The translations under genes were made by a program, and so were the position numbers. A stretch of 64,000 nt of DNA from Rhizobium terrae (GTDB lineage Bacteria; Pseudomonadota; Alphaproteobacteria; Rhizobiales; Rhizobiaceae): positions 248,001-312,000 of the forward strand of contig NZ_QJKM01000007.1 of NCBI RefSeq assembly GCF_003425685.1. Direction: 5' to 3'. Below the pieces are notes generated by a model, which had not been told where the DNA came from, searched no databases, and was given only the letters and a program-made list of their open reading frames with translations. Below, piece by piece: positions 56,267-64,000 of the stretch. Numbering within the stretch: position 1 is the stretch's first letter; every line of letters begins with the position of its first letter.

Positions 56267-57073
56267 TTAATCATGCATTATTAGGGCGGAGACCGCGGCC
56301 TTCAGTTTTTCAATGTCCTGCGGCCGCGAAAGCCTGTGGTCGCCATCGCGGATCAGGGTGAGCACCACATCGTCGGCCGGCAGGAATTCCACGAGCTTCA
56401 GGGCATGGCTGTAGGGCACGTCCGGATCCTGCATGCCCTGGAGGATATGCACCGGGCAACCGGTCTCGATGATGCCCGAAAGGACGAGGTTCCTCCGTCC
56501 GTCCTCGATCAGGTCGCGTGTATAGATGTTCGGCTCCGGGCTGTATTCCGATGCCTCTTCGAAATAGCCTCGATCGGCGAGCGACTGCCGCTGCCCGTCG
56601 GTCAGGTTGGGTTCGATCAGCTCGGCCGTGAAATCCGGCGCCGGGGCGATGAGCACGATGCCGGCCACCTTGGGCGCCTTCTTCCGTTTCCTGAGTTCCT
56701 GCACGAGGCGCAATGCGATCCAGCCGCCCATCGACGAGCCGACCAGCACGATGCTTTTCGGCCTGATGTCCTCGAGCACGGCGATTGCCTCTTCCAGCCA
56801 GCGCGAGATCGTCCCGTCGCGGAAGGCGCCGCCGGAAATGCCGTGGCCGGAATAGTCGAAACGGATCGCTGCAAGCCCGAGTTCGCCGGCAAGCGCGTCG
56901 AGTTCGACGGCCTTGGTGCCGGACATGTCCGATCGGTAACCGCCGAGCCAGACGAGAGCCGGTCCGGACTTTTCCTTTGCCGCCGTGCGATGGATGACGG
57001 CGATCTCGCGGGCGGCCGGTCCGCTGCCCACGGTGATCCTCTTTTCGATATTGTCGGCGGCGGCATGTGTCAT
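56267..57073 (-). CDS. Alpha/beta hydrolase
   Basis: The 268-residue cytosolic protein starts at ATG 57073 behind AAGGA. The nucleophile elbow is VLVGSSMGGWIALRLVQELR. The oxyanion strand is LVWLGGYRSDMSGTKA, an Asp lies in LQGMQDPDVPYSHAL, and the His is in LIRDGDHRLSRPQDIE. It matches the palmitoyl-protein-thioesterase ABHD10-like bacterial family. The natural ester or thioester is unknown. It is divergent from infC. Confidence 0.92.
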   Translation of the reverse strand: MTHAAADNIEKRITVGSGPAAREIAVIHRTAAKEKSGPALVWLGGYRSDMSGTKAVELDALAGELGLAAIRFDYSGHGISGGAFRDGTISRWLEEAIAVLEDIRPKSIVLVGSSMGGWIALRLVQELRKRKKAPKVAGIVLIAPAPDFTAELIEPNLTDGQRQSLADRGYFEEASEYSPEPNIYTRDLIEDGRRNLVLSGIIETGCPVHILQGMQDPDVPYSHALKLVEFLPADDVVLTLIRDGDHRLSRPQDIEKLKAAVSALIMHD

Positions 57074-57252
57074 GGCGATTCCTTGAGCTTCGCCGCGCTT
57101 ATAAAACAGATTCCTGGGCTTGCGACAGCAGGTGATTTTTTCGCGGAGCTGTGCTATTGACTTCCCCGCAGTGATCACGACATTGCCGTCGGCCGCAGCC
57201 GCACGCGCATAGTTCGCCGCTGCGTTCCGAAACAATCTAGGAGAATACGACC

Positions 57253-57789
57253 ATTCGCAGACCATTCAAAGCCGATGCCCCCGTCAAGGAGGGGCCGCGC
57301 TCCAACCGGGAAATTCGCATTCCCAAGGTCCAGCTTATCGATGCCGAAGGACAGAACCTCGGTGTGGTTCCGACCGACCAGGCTCTTCGCATGGCAGAAG
57401 AAGCTGGTCTCGACCTCGTCGAGATCTCGCCGAATTCCGAACCGCCGGTGTGCAAGATCCTCGACCTCGGCAAGCTGAAATATGCGAACCAGAAGAAGGC
57501 TGCCGAAGCTCGCAAGAAGCAGAAGGTCGTCGAAGTCAAAGAAATCAAGATGCGCCCGAACATCGATACTCATGACTATGAGGTGAAGATGAAGGCGATC
57601 AACCGTTTCTTCGAAGAGGGCGACAAGGTAAAGGTCACGCTGAAGTTCCGCGGCCGTGAAATGGCCCACCAGGAACTCGGCATGAAGCTTTTGCTTCAGG
57701 TGAAGGACGACACCACCGAGATCGCCAAGGTGGAAGCCGAGCCGAAGCTTGAAGGCCGTCAGATGATGATGGTGCTGGCACCGAAATAA
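57253..57789 (+). CDS. infC: Translation initiation factor IF-3 (AUU start)
   Basis: The 178-residue protein begins at ATT 57253 (translated [20 protein letters not shown]), with GGAG 9 nt upstream. No ATG or GTG lies in frame before the conserved N-domain. The motifs [40 protein letters not shown] and [19 protein letters not shown] confirm IF-3. IF-3 discriminates against non-AUG starts, so AUU allows feedback control of its own level, as known in E. coli. It heads the infC-rpmI-rplT cluster. Confidence 0.95.
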   Translation: MRRPFKADAPVKEGPRSNREIRIPKVQLIDAEGQNLGVVPTDQALRMAEEAGLDLVEISPNSEPPVCKILDLGKLKYANQKKAAEARKKQKVVEVKEIKMRPNIDTHDYEVKMKAINRFFEEGDKVKVTLKFRGREMAHQELGMKLLLQVKDDTTEIAKVEAEPKLEGRQMMMVLAPK

Positions 57790-57820
57790 GTGCCGCATCC
57801 TCTCCCGCCCTTCGCGGTTG

Positions 57821-57840
57821 CCGGCAATCGGCCGGTTTTT
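57821..57840 (+). terminator. Weak terminator-like hairpin after infC
   Basis: CCGGC/GCCGG with loop AATCG is followed by TTTTT, 31 nt after the infC stop. The stem is only 5 bp, so partial termination or attenuation is the most that can be claimed. Confidence 0.4.
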
Positions 57841-57949
57841 CGGCGCGTTGTCGGAGATATCTTCTTTCCCATTGCGCTTTGAACCGGCTGCGGTTATAAG
57901 CGCGCGTCCGAACGGTCCGGCAGGGCATGCCGTGGCCGTTCTAAATGCT

Positions 57950-57974
57950 TGAAACTGGCCGCGTCTGCCGGTTT
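57950..57974 (+). promoter_or_regulatory. Leader hairpin before rpmI
   Basis: GAAACTGGC (57950-57958) pairs with GCCGGTTTC (57966-57974) over 9 bp with one G-T pair. It ends 23 nt before the rpmI ATG. It is a candidate for L20-mediated feedback on rpmI-rplT. Confidence 0.45.
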
Positions 57975-57997
57975 CGATACAAATACGGAGTAGCAAA

Positions 57998-58201
57998 ATG
58001 CCCAAGATGAAGACGAAATCGGCTGCCAAGAAGCGGTTCAAGATCACCGCGACCGGTAAAGTCGTTGCAGCCGCCGCTGGCAAGCGCCACGGCATGATCA
58101 AGCGGTCCAACAAGTTCATCCGCGACGCACGCGGAACGATGATCCTTGCCGAACCCGATGGCAAGAAGGTTATCAAGAGCTACCTGCCGAACGGTCTCTG
58201 A
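57998..58201 (+). CDS. rpmI: Large ribosomal subunit protein bL35
   Basis: The 67-residue basic protein ([40 protein letters not shown]) is L35. GGAG lies 10 nt before ATG 57998. It is followed after 38 nt by rplT, as in most bacteria. Confidence 0.97.
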   Translation: MPKMKTKSAAKKRFKITATGKVVAAAAGKRHGMIKRSNKFIRDARGTMILAEPDGKKVIKSYLPNGL

Positions 58202-58239
58202 GACCCTCGTCGATTTGGATCAGTTAAGGAGATCATGAC

Positions 58240-58644
58240 ATGGCACGCGTAAAACGGGGCGTCACTTCCCGCGCCAAGCACACCAAGACCCTCAAGGCAG
58301 CCAAGGGCTTCTACGGCCGCCGCAAGAATACGATCCGCGCCGCCAAGGCTGCCGTCGATCGTTCGCGTCAGTTCGCCACGCGCGACCGCCGCGTCAAGAA
58401 GCGCAATTTCCGCGCCCTGTGGATCCAGCGTATCAATGCTGCCGTCCGCGAATCCGGCCTGACTTACGGCCGCTTCATCGACGGCCTCAACAAGGCCGGC
58501 ATCGAAGTGGACCGCAAGGTCCTCTCCGACATGGCGATCCATGAGCCGGAAGCATTCGGCGCTCTGGTCGCCGCTGCGAAGAAGGCCCTTGAATACCTCA
58601 AGGAAACCGGCACGGCCAACGAGTTTGAAGGCGCGGTTCGTTAA
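58240..58644 (+). CDS. rplT: Large ribosomal subunit protein bL20
   Basis: The 134-residue L20 has the usual long basic N-terminal extension ([40 protein letters not shown]) and a globular C-terminal domain ([20 protein letters not shown]). It is about 15 residues longer than E. coli L20 at the C-terminus. AAGGAG lies 8 nt before ATG 58240. A strong terminator follows. Confidence 0.97.
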   Translation: MARVKRGVTSRAKHTKTLKAAKGFYGRRKNTIRAAKAAVDRSRQFATRDRRVKKRNFRALWIQRINAAVRESGLTYGRFIDGLNKAGIEVDRKVLSDMAIHEPEAFGALVAAAKKALEYLKETGTANEFEGAVR

Positions 58645-58685
58645 CCAGCGCTTCCCAGGCTTAATTAGCTTCACTGATTTTGGGA

Positions 58686-58718
58686 AACCCGCGCTGGTTT
58701 GGGCTGGCGCGGGTTTTT
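58686..58718 (+). terminator. Rho-independent terminator after rplT
   Basis: A perfect 9-bp stem AACCCGCGC/GCGCGGGTT with a 12-nt loop is followed by TTT. It separates infC-rpmI-rplT from pheS. Confidence 0.85.
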
Positions 58719-58720
58719 CA

Positions 58721-58760
58721 TTTGCAACGGTGCGCTCCGCTTCGAACGCGCGGTTGCAAA
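58721..58760 (+). promoter_or_regulatory. Hairpin upstream of pheS
   Basis: TTTGCAAC (58721-58728) pairs with GTTGCAAA (58753-58760), and GC-rich inner pairing is possible. It lies 64 nt before the pheS start, in the promoter or leader region. No Phe-rich leader peptide was found. Confidence 0.35.
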
Positions 58761-58823
58761 GACTGACAAACAGACGTCACGACCTCGCAATAGATCTCTC
58801 CGACCTGTCACACGGAAGAAACC

Positions 58824-59906
58824 ATGTCCGATCTGGAAAACCTGAAAACTTCGCTTCTGGCGGAAATCGCCGGCGCCGGCGACGAGGCGGCGATCGAGGC
58901 CGTGCGCGTTGCGGCACTCGGCAAGAAGGGCTCCGTCTCCGAACTCCTGAAGACGCTCGGCACCATGTCGCCCGAAGAGCGCCAGACGCGCGGTGCGGCG
59001 ATCAACGCGCTGAAGAACGAGATCACCGACGCGATTACCGACCGCAAGACGGTGTTGAAGGATGCGGCGATCGAAGCACGGTTGAAGGCCGAGACGGTCG
59101 ACGTCTCGCTGCCGGTGCGTTCTTCGCCCGCCGAACGCGGCCGCATCCATCCGATCAGCCAGATCGTCGACGAGATCACCGCGATCTTCGGCGACATGGG
59201 TTTTTCCATCGCCGAAGGCCCGGATGTCGAGACCGACTATTACAACTTCACGGCCCTGAATTTCCCGGAAGGCCATCCGGCCCGCGAGATGCACGATACC
59301 TTCTTTTTCCAGCCGGATGAAAACGGCGAGCGCAAGGTGCTGCGCACCCATACGTCTCCGGTGCAGATCCGCACCATGGAGGCGCAGAAGCCGCCGATCC
59401 GCATCATCATCCCCGGCAAGACTTACCGTCAGGACAGTGACGCCACCCATTCGCCGATGTTCCATCAGGTCGAGGGCCTGGTCGTCGACCGCAAGTCGCA
59501 TGTCGGCAACATGCGCTGGATCCTGGAAGAGTTCTGCAAGGCCTTCTTCGAGGTGGACAGCGTGACGATGCGCTTCCGCCCGTCCTTCTTCCCGTTCACC
59601 GAGCCGAGCTTCGAGGTGGACATCCAGTGCGACCGCTCCGGTCCGATCGTCAAGTTCGGCGAGGGCACCGACTGGATGGAGATTTTGGGCTGCGGCATGG
59701 TGCATCCGAATGTGCTGCGTTCCGGCGGGCTCGATCCGGACGAGTTCCAGGGTTTCGCTTGGGGGATGGGTCTCGACCGCATCGCCATGCTGAAATACGG
59801 CATGCCGGACCTGCGCGATTTCTTCAACGCCGACGTGCGCTGGATGAACCACTACGGCTTTCGCCCGCTCGACATGCCGACGCTGTTCGGGGGCTTGAGC
59901 GCCTGA
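58824..59906 (+). CDS. pheS: Phenylalanyl-tRNA synthetase alpha subunit
   Basis: The 360-residue alpha subunit has an N-terminal coiled coil (about 1-85) and the class II catalytic core: motif 1 around [20 protein letters not shown], motif 2 [11 protein letters not shown] with KTYRQD, and motif 3 [37 protein letters not shown] and [12 protein letters not shown] are family signatures. It works as an alpha2-beta2 tetramer with PheT. Here pheT does not follow directly: two small genes are inserted. Confidence 0.97.
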   Translation: MSDLENLKTSLLAEIAGAGDEAAIEAVRVAALGKKGSVSELLKTLGTMSPEERQTRGAAINALKNEITDAITDRKTVLKDAAIEARLKAETVDVSLPVRSSPAERGRIHPISQIVDEITAIFGDMGFSIAEGPDVETDYYNFTALNFPEGHPAREMHDTFFFQPDENGERKVLRTHTSPVQIRTMEAQKPPIRIIIPGKTYRQDSDATHSPMFHQVEGLVVDRKSHVGNMRWILEEFCKAFFEVDSVTMRFRPSFFPFTEPSFEVDIQCDRSGPIVKFGEGTDWMEILGCGMVHPNVLRSGGLDPDEFQGFAWGMGLDRIAMLKYGMPDLRDFFNADVRWMNHYGFRPLDMPTLFGGLSA

Positions 59907-59923
59907 GCCAGAGAGCCTGACAA

Positions 59924-60160
59924 ATGCCGACCCTGCCGATCTGGCATGGATACAAGTTCCGGTTCTACGCTTTGGATGTGGGTGAACCGCCGCATGTCCA
60001 TATCGTCAAGGATTCAAAATCCCTGAAGGTCTGGCTGGGGAATTTGGAAGTCGCGCAGAATAAAGGGTATAGTGACCAGGAAATTGCGAGGCTGCTGAAG
60101 GTTGCCTCGGAACATCGTGATAAATGGCTGGGCATTTGGCATGACTTCTTTGGCCTTTGA
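59924..60160 (+). CDS. DUF4160 protein, possible toxin-antitoxin-like partner
   Basis: The 78-residue protein fits DUF4160: WHGYKFRFYALDVGEPPHVH, then SLKVWLGNLEVAQNKGYSDQ and a C-terminal helix ending LGIWHDFFGL. It starts 17 nt after the pheS stop and overlaps the next gene by 20 nt. DUF4160 genes typically sit directly before a DUF2442 gene and the pair has been proposed as a toxin-antitoxin-like module; no activity can be read from the sequence. It interrupts the normally contiguous pheST. Confidence 0.85.
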   Translation: MPTLPIWHGYKFRFYALDVGEPPHVHIVKDSKSLKVWLGNLEVAQNKGYSDQEIARLLKVASEHRDKWLGIWHDFFGL

Positions 60161-60416
60161 AACTGATGAGATGCGGCCTGTTCGGGCTTGGTGTGCCGAT
60201 GGCGAAGTTCATGTGGCGCTCGCCGACGGTCGCGTCATCGCGACACCTCTCTGGTGGTATCCGTTCCTGTCGAAGCTGACCGACAACCAGCTGAACGACA
60301 TCGAATTGATGTACGAAGGAATCTGGTGGACCGCTATCGACGAGGGCATTTCGGTGAAAAGCATGTTCCTGGGCATAAAGGCACCCGATGCCAAGGCACC
60401 GGAAAAGGCCGCCTGA
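60141..60416 (+). CDS. DUF2442 protein
   Basis: The 91-residue protein (MTSLAFETDEMRPVRAWCAD) matches DUF2442: VHVALADGRVIATPLWWYPF, SKLTDNQLNDIELMYEGIWW and DEGISVKSMFLG, with an Ala/Lys/Pro tail. It overlaps the DUF4160 gene by 20 nt and has no strong ribosome binding site, so it is probably translated by coupling. ATG 60171 is a less likely start. DUF2442 proteins have a small DNA-binding-like fold. It ends 39 nt before pheT. Confidence 0.85.
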   Translation: MTSLAFETDEMRPVRAWCADGEVHVALADGRVIATPLWWYPFLSKLTDNQLNDIELMYEGIWWTAIDEGISVKSMFLGIKAPDAKAPEKAA

Positions 60417-60455
60417 TCCGATATTCCTGATGATTTTGAGACGAGAACAAAGACA

Positions 60456-62891
60456 ATGAAATTCACACTCTCCTGGCTGAAGGATCATCTGGAAACGGAT
60501 GCGACCCTCAATGAAATCTGCGAGCGCCTGACGGCGATCGGACTCGAAGTCGAGGATGTCGACGACAAGGCGGCCTACAAGCCCTTCGTCATCGCCAGGG
60601 TCCTATCCGCCGAAAAGCACCCGGAGGCCGATCGCCTCAAGGTGCTGATGGTCGATGCCGGCCCAGAGGTTAATGGTGGCAAGCCGGTGCAGATCGTTTG
60701 CGGCGCGCCGAATGCCCGCGCCGGTCTTGTCGGCGCGCTGGCCCGTCCCGGCACCTACGTTCCGGGCATCGACGTGACGCTCGCGGTCGGCAAGATCCGC
60801 GGCGTCGAGAGCCACGGCATGATGTGTTCGGAGAAGGAGTTGAATCTCTCCGAGGACCATACCGGCATCATCGACCTCCCGGCCGATGCGCCGGTCGGTG
60901 CGTCCTTCGCGGCCTATGCCGGCCTCGACGACCCTATCATCGAGATCAACCTGACGCCGAACCGCCCGGACTGCACCTCGATCCATGGCATCGCCCGCGA
61001 TCTGGCCGCCGCCGGTCTCGGCACGCTGAAGCCGCACGCAAAGCCGTCCTTCAAGACGGAAGGCGAGACTCCTGTCGGCTTGAAGATCATTCTCGATGAC
61101 GAGCGCCTTTGCCCCGGCTTCGGCCTGCGCCTGGTGCGCGGCGTCAAGAACGGCCCGAGCCCGGTCTGGATGCAGCAGCGCCTGAAGGCGATCGGCCTTC
61201 GCCCGATCAATGCGCTGGTCGACATTACCAACTACATGACCTTCGACCGGGGCCGGCCGATGCATGTCTTCGATGCCGCCAAGGTGAAGGGCGACCTCAT
61301 CGTGCGTCGCGCGCTGGAAGGCGAGACGGTGCTGGCGCTCGACACCCGCGAATACAAGCTGAACCCCGGCAACGTCGTGATCGCAGACGACAACGGCGTG
61401 GAATCGATCGGCGGCATCATGGGCGGCGAACATTCCGGCTGCGACGAGAAGACCGTCGACGTGCTGATCGAAAGCGCTCTCTGGGATCCGATCAACATCG
61501 CCAAGTCCGGCCGCGCGCTCGGCATCATCACCGACGCGCGTTACCGTTTCGAACGCGGCGCCGATCCGGAATATATGGTTCCCGGCCTCGACCGCACCAC
61601 CGAACTGGTGCTGGAGCTTTGCGGCGGCACGGCGGCTGAAGCCAGGGTCGTCGGTTACAAGGGATATGAGCCGAAGGTCGTAGACTTCCCGTTCTCGGAA
61701 GTAAAGCGCCTGACCGGCCTGGAAGTCTCGCCCGAAGAGAGCCGTGAGATCCTCACCCGCCTCGGCTTCACGGTCGAGGGCAGCGGTGAACGCGTTTCCG
61801 TCAAGGTCCCGTCCTGGCGTCCGGACATCGACGGCAAGGCCGACCTTGTCGAGGAAGTGATGCGCATCCACGGCGTCGACCAGATCAAGCCGGAAGCAAT
61901 CGAGCGTCTCGCCGCCGTCAATGGCCGCATCCTGACGATGCTGCAGGTCCGCACTCGCCTCGCCAAGCGCACGCTTGCCTCGCGCGGCATGCTGGAAGCC
62001 GTCACCTGGTCCTTCATTCCGGAAGATCAGGCCAAGCTTTTCGGCGGCGGCAGTAATTCGCTCAAGCTGGCGAACCCGATCGCCGCTGACATGTCCGACA
62101 TGCGCCCGTCGCTTCTGCCGGGCCTGCTGACGGCCGCCCAGCGCAATGCCGACAAGGGTTTCGGCGATGTCGCGATCTTCGAAGTCTCCGGCACCTATGA
62201 GAACGCCACGCCGGAAGGCCAGCGCCGCGTTGCCGGCGGCGTCCGCCGCGGCACGGCCTCGCTGAACGGCTCCGGCCGCCTCTGGTCGAATGCCGCCAAG
62301 GGCGGCGGCAAGCCGGTGGATGTCTTCGACGCCAAGGCCGATGCGCTCGCCGTCGTCGAAGCCTGCGGTCTGCCAATGTCGAACATCCAGATCGAAAAGG
62401 GCGCTCCCGCCTGGTATCATCCGGGCCGTTCCGGCACGATCAAGATGGGTCCGAAAGTCGTGCTCGGTTATTTCGGCGAGTTCCATCCGAAGACGCTGGG
62501 TGCCCTCGATGTCTCCGGCGCTCTGTGCGGCTTCGAGGTCTTCCTCGATGCCATGCCGGACCCGAAGAAGAAGGCGAGCCGCACCAAGCCGGCTCTCGAT
62601 CTTTCGCCCTTCCAGGCGGTAAAGCGCGACTATGCCTTTGTGGTGGCAAGCGACGTCGAAGCCGGCGCGATCGTCAAGGCGGCGGTCACCGCCGACCGCA
62701 AACTGATCACCGGCGTCAACGTCTTCGACGTGTTCGAAGGCACCTCGCTCGGTGAAGGCAGGAAGTCGGTGGCGATCGAAGTGCTGATCCAGCCGGTCGA
62801 GCGCACCCTGACCGACGAGGATTTCGAGGCGCTGACAGCCAAGATCGTCGCCAATGTCGAAAAGACCACGGGCGGCATGCTCCGCGCTTAA
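60456..62891 (+). CDS. pheT: Phenylalanyl-tRNA synthetase beta subunit
   Basis: The 811-residue beta subunit has the N-terminal tRNA-binding (EMAP/OB) domain (about 40-150, [30 protein letters not shown]), B3/B4 editing domains (about 210-400, [20 protein letters not shown]), B5 (about 405-475), a catalytic-like core, and the C-terminal FDX-ACB domain (about 715-811, [20 protein letters not shown]). Length is standard. It is complete and should function despite the genes inserted upstream. Confidence 0.97.
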   Translation: MKFTLSWLKDHLETDATLNEICERLTAIGLEVEDVDDKAAYKPFVIARVLSAEKHPEADRLKVLMVDAGPEVNGGKPVQIVCGAPNARAGLVGALARPGTYVPGIDVTLAVGKIRGVESHGMMCSEKELNLSEDHTGIIDLPADAPVGASFAAYAGLDDPIIEINLTPNRPDCTSIHGIARDLAAAGLGTLKPHAKPSFKTEGETPVGLKIILDDERLCPGFGLRLVRGVKNGPSPVWMQQRLKAIGLRPINALVDITNYMTFDRGRPMHVFDAAKVKGDLIVRRALEGETVLALDTREYKLNPGNVVIADDNGVESIGGIMGGEHSGCDEKTVDVLIESALWDPINIAKSGRALGIITDARYRFERGADPEYMVPGLDRTTELVLELCGGTAAEARVVGYKGYEPKVVDFPFSEVKRLTGLEVSPEESREILTRLGFTVEGSGERVSVKVPSWRPDIDGKADLVEEVMRIHGVDQIKPEAIERLAAVNGRILTMLQVRTRLAKRTLASRGMLEAVTWSFIPEDQAKLFGGGSNSLKLANPIAADMSDMRPSLLPGLLTAAQRNADKGFGDVAIFEVSGTYENATPEGQRRVAGGVRRGTASLNGSGRLWSNAAKGGGKPVDVFDAKADALAVVEACGLPMSNIQIEKGAPAWYHPGRSGTIKMGPKVVLGYFGEFHPKTLGALDVSGALCGFEVFLDAMPDPKKKASRTKPALDLSPFQAVKRDYAFVVASDVEAGAIVKAAVTADRKLITGVNVFDVFEGTSLGEGRKSVAIEVLIQPVERTLTDEDFEALTAKIVANVEKTTGGMLRA

Positions 62892-62921
62892 TTCGGGTGG
62901 CGTGAATCACCTCTCAAAGTT

Positions 62922-62952
62922 AGCCTGTCCCTCTCAAAGGGCAGGCTTTTTT
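62922..62952 (+). terminator. Rho-independent terminator after pheT
   Basis: AGCCTG (62922-62927) and CCCT pair with AGGG and CAGGCT (62938-62947), with one bulged T. TTTTTT follows. Confidence 0.9.
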
Positions 62953-62976
62953 GTGTCCGGCCGCCAGTAGGTCGTC

Positions 62977-63051
62977 ATCCTCGGCCTTGTGCCGAGGATC
63001 TAAGCCGCCTCAGCAATATCAACGTGGATAGATGCTGGGCACAAGGCCGAG
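62977..63051. repeat. Dispersed palindromic repeat with inverted partner
   Basis: ATCCTCGGC/GCCGAGGAT (loop CTTGT) at 62977-62999 has the same layout as the 37-38 kb repeats. In addition CTCGGCCTTGTGCC (62980-62993) recurs inverted at 63038-63051, perfect over 14 bp. Confidence 0.8.
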
Positions 63052-63074
63052 CAGGACGGCCGGAGGATTAAGCA

Positions 63075-63692
63075 ATGCGCGTACCGGGATCGATGAAGGG
63101 GCTGGAGGATCTCGGCCGGGTGCGGCTGTCGAAGAACTTCTTTTTCCGTGATTTCCTCTTCTCCGAGATCGCCGATTTCTATGGCATTCCGAACATCCCC
63201 GAAGACCCGGATCTCGCGATCGAAGCCGGCCGGCATCTATGCGAGGAATTGCTGGAGCCGCTTCAGGCGACGTTTGGCCGCCTGCACCTGCGCTCGGGTT
63301 ACCGCTCGCCGAAGGTCAACGAATTCGGCAACAAGAACAACCTCAACTGCTCCTCGAATGCCAATACCGCCGCCGATCACATCTGGGACCGGCGCGACGC
63401 CCGGGGCTTCATGGGCGCCACGGCGTGCGTCGTCTTCCCCTGGCTGATCGACAACTATCACGAGGACGGCGATTGGCAGAAGATGGCCTGGTGGATCCAT
63501 GACCACCTGCCTTACTCGTCGATCATGGTCTTTCCGAAACTCTGGGCAATGAATATCCAGTGGCACGAAAAACCTGCCCGCCGCATCCGCAGCTTTACAG
63601 GACCGCGCGGCGTGTTGACCAAGATCGGAATGGCCAACAACGAGGGCGACCATTCCGAATTTTACGAGGGCTTTCCGCAGCTGCAGCGGTGA
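63075..63692 (+). CDS. Peptidase M15-like protein (hypothetical)
   Basis: The 205-residue protein has a central segment like the M15A/D-Ala-D-Ala carboxypeptidase fold: LHLRSGYRSPKVNEFGNKN followed by ANTAADHIWDRRDARGFMGA, with a possible metal His/Asp pair (ADHIWD) and a later IQWHEKPARRIRSF. It has no signal peptide. Zinc ligation is only partly visible, so activity is uncertain. The start could also be ATG 63093 (MKGLEDLGRVRLSK). It is convergent with the partial gene at the window edge. Confidence 0.65.
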   Translation: MRVPGSMKGLEDLGRVRLSKNFFFRDFLFSEIADFYGIPNIPEDPDLAIEAGRHLCEELLEPLQATFGRLHLRSGYRSPKVNEFGNKNNLNCSSNANTAADHIWDRRDARGFMGATACVVFPWLIDNYHEDGDWQKMAWWIHDHLPYSSIMVFPKLWAMNIQWHEKPARRIRSFTGPRGVLTKIGMANNEGDHSEFYEGFPQLQR

Positions 63693-63702
63693 CGTTTGGG
63701 CA

Positions 63703-64000
63703 TCAGCCGGGCGTCAGGCCGCCCGGCACGACGACGAGCGGCGTGCCGGTCGCGTCGATGAACCGTTGCTCGATCTCGGACCAGGTCTTGGCGTCCTTAG
63801 TGAATATCTCGGGATGTTCCGCCTGGAGCACCTTGAAGGATTTCAGGTAGTCGGATGCATCCTTGCCGGTCGAAAGATATTGCCAGTGCTCGGCCGGAAT
63901 GCTGACGCCGGTCTCCTGCTGGACCACGGAGTTGAATTTCGAAATCTGTCCGATCGACAACTTTCTCAACGATTCCGTATCGACCGAGTTCGTTGTCTGG
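63703..64000 (-). CDS. Hypothetical protein, 5' end cut by window edge
   Basis: The frame is open from the right edge to a stop at 63703, so the true start lies outside; a TTG at 63969 is the only start-like codon near the visible end. The visible 98 residues include QISKFNSVVQQETGVSIPAE, HWQYLSTGKDASDYLKSFKV and a C-terminal VVVPGGLTPG. No family was recognised. Codon use agrees with neighbours. Confidence 0.6.
   Translation of the reverse strand, partial: QTTNSVDTESLRKLSIGQISKFNSVVQQETGVSIPAEHWQYLSTGKDASDYLKSFKVLQAEHPEIFTKDAKTWSEIEQRFIDATGTPLVVVPGGLTPG

Overview
The window is about 64 kb of a GC-rich alphaproteobacterial chromosome, most probably from the family Rhizobiaceae (Rhizobium/Agrobacterium/Neorhizobium group; genus not resolved). 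The reasons are: a ctp/cpa-type Flp pilus locus with a short Flp pilin, a membrane-bound ferritin (MbfA) gene with an Irr-type box, a HisKA_2 histidine kinase, a rhizobial-type transglutaminase-like cysteine proteinase, TakP-like TRAP binding proteins, and a dispersed GTCATCC-type palindromic intergenic repeat. No IS element, prophage, integrase, CRISPR array or plasmid gene was seen. It reads as core chromosome with scattered small accessory genes.

Layout. 1-10 kb: Flp/Tad pilus locus, pilA-cpaA-B-C-D-E-F-tadB on the minus strand (running off the left edge), with a divergent plus-strand set made of an orphan secretin N-domain protein and two TadE-like pseudopilins. The TadD-like lipoprotein lies apart at 22.8-23.7 kb. 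10-22 kb: a nucleoside uptake and salvage block. On the minus strand, a BMP binding protein, an ABC ATPase and two permeases are followed by cdd, punA, deoC and deoA; on the plus strand are deoB, add and upp. Imported nucleosides would be deaminated, phosphorolysed and passed to deoxyribose/ribose phosphate metabolism. 22.6 kb: tRNA-Ser(GGA). 23.8-27 kb: M17 aminopeptidase, a MarR regulator, an NlpC/P60 hydrolase and a small secreted protein. 27-33.6 kb: a leucine catabolic operon (isovaleryl-CoA dehydrogenase, both methylcrotonyl-CoA carboxylase subunits, HMG-CoA lyase, methylglutaconyl-CoA hydratase). 33.6-36.2 kb: an aromatic-ring flavin monooxygenase divergent from a MarR regulator, with a 25-bp palindrome between them.

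36.3-49.6 kb: mixed region with a repeat-rich gap, a RidA-family gene behind tandem operator-like palindromes, lepA, three MFS transporters with XRE-cupin and TetR regulators, a GNAT acetyltransferase, several small secreted or hydrophilic proteins, rpsU and a cold-shock gene. 49.9-53.6 kb: two tandem TakP-like TRAP substrate-binding proteins without membrane subunits, sharing a 182-bp perfectly identical block, then mbfA. 53.8-57.1 kb: histidine kinase, cysteine proteinase, alpha/beta hydrolase. 57.2-62.9 kb: infC-rpmI-rplT and pheS-pheT, with a DUF4160/DUF2442 gene pair inserted between pheS and pheT. The right end carries an M15-like protein and a gene truncated by the edge.

The most interesting points are the DUF4160/DUF2442 pair inside pheST, a nested hairpin that covers the ribosome binding site of a cysteine-rich secreted protein (42.7 kb), the near-identical tandem TakP-like genes, and several operator-like palindromes next to regulator genes. 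I found no clear multi-gene undescribed system; the candidates are small.
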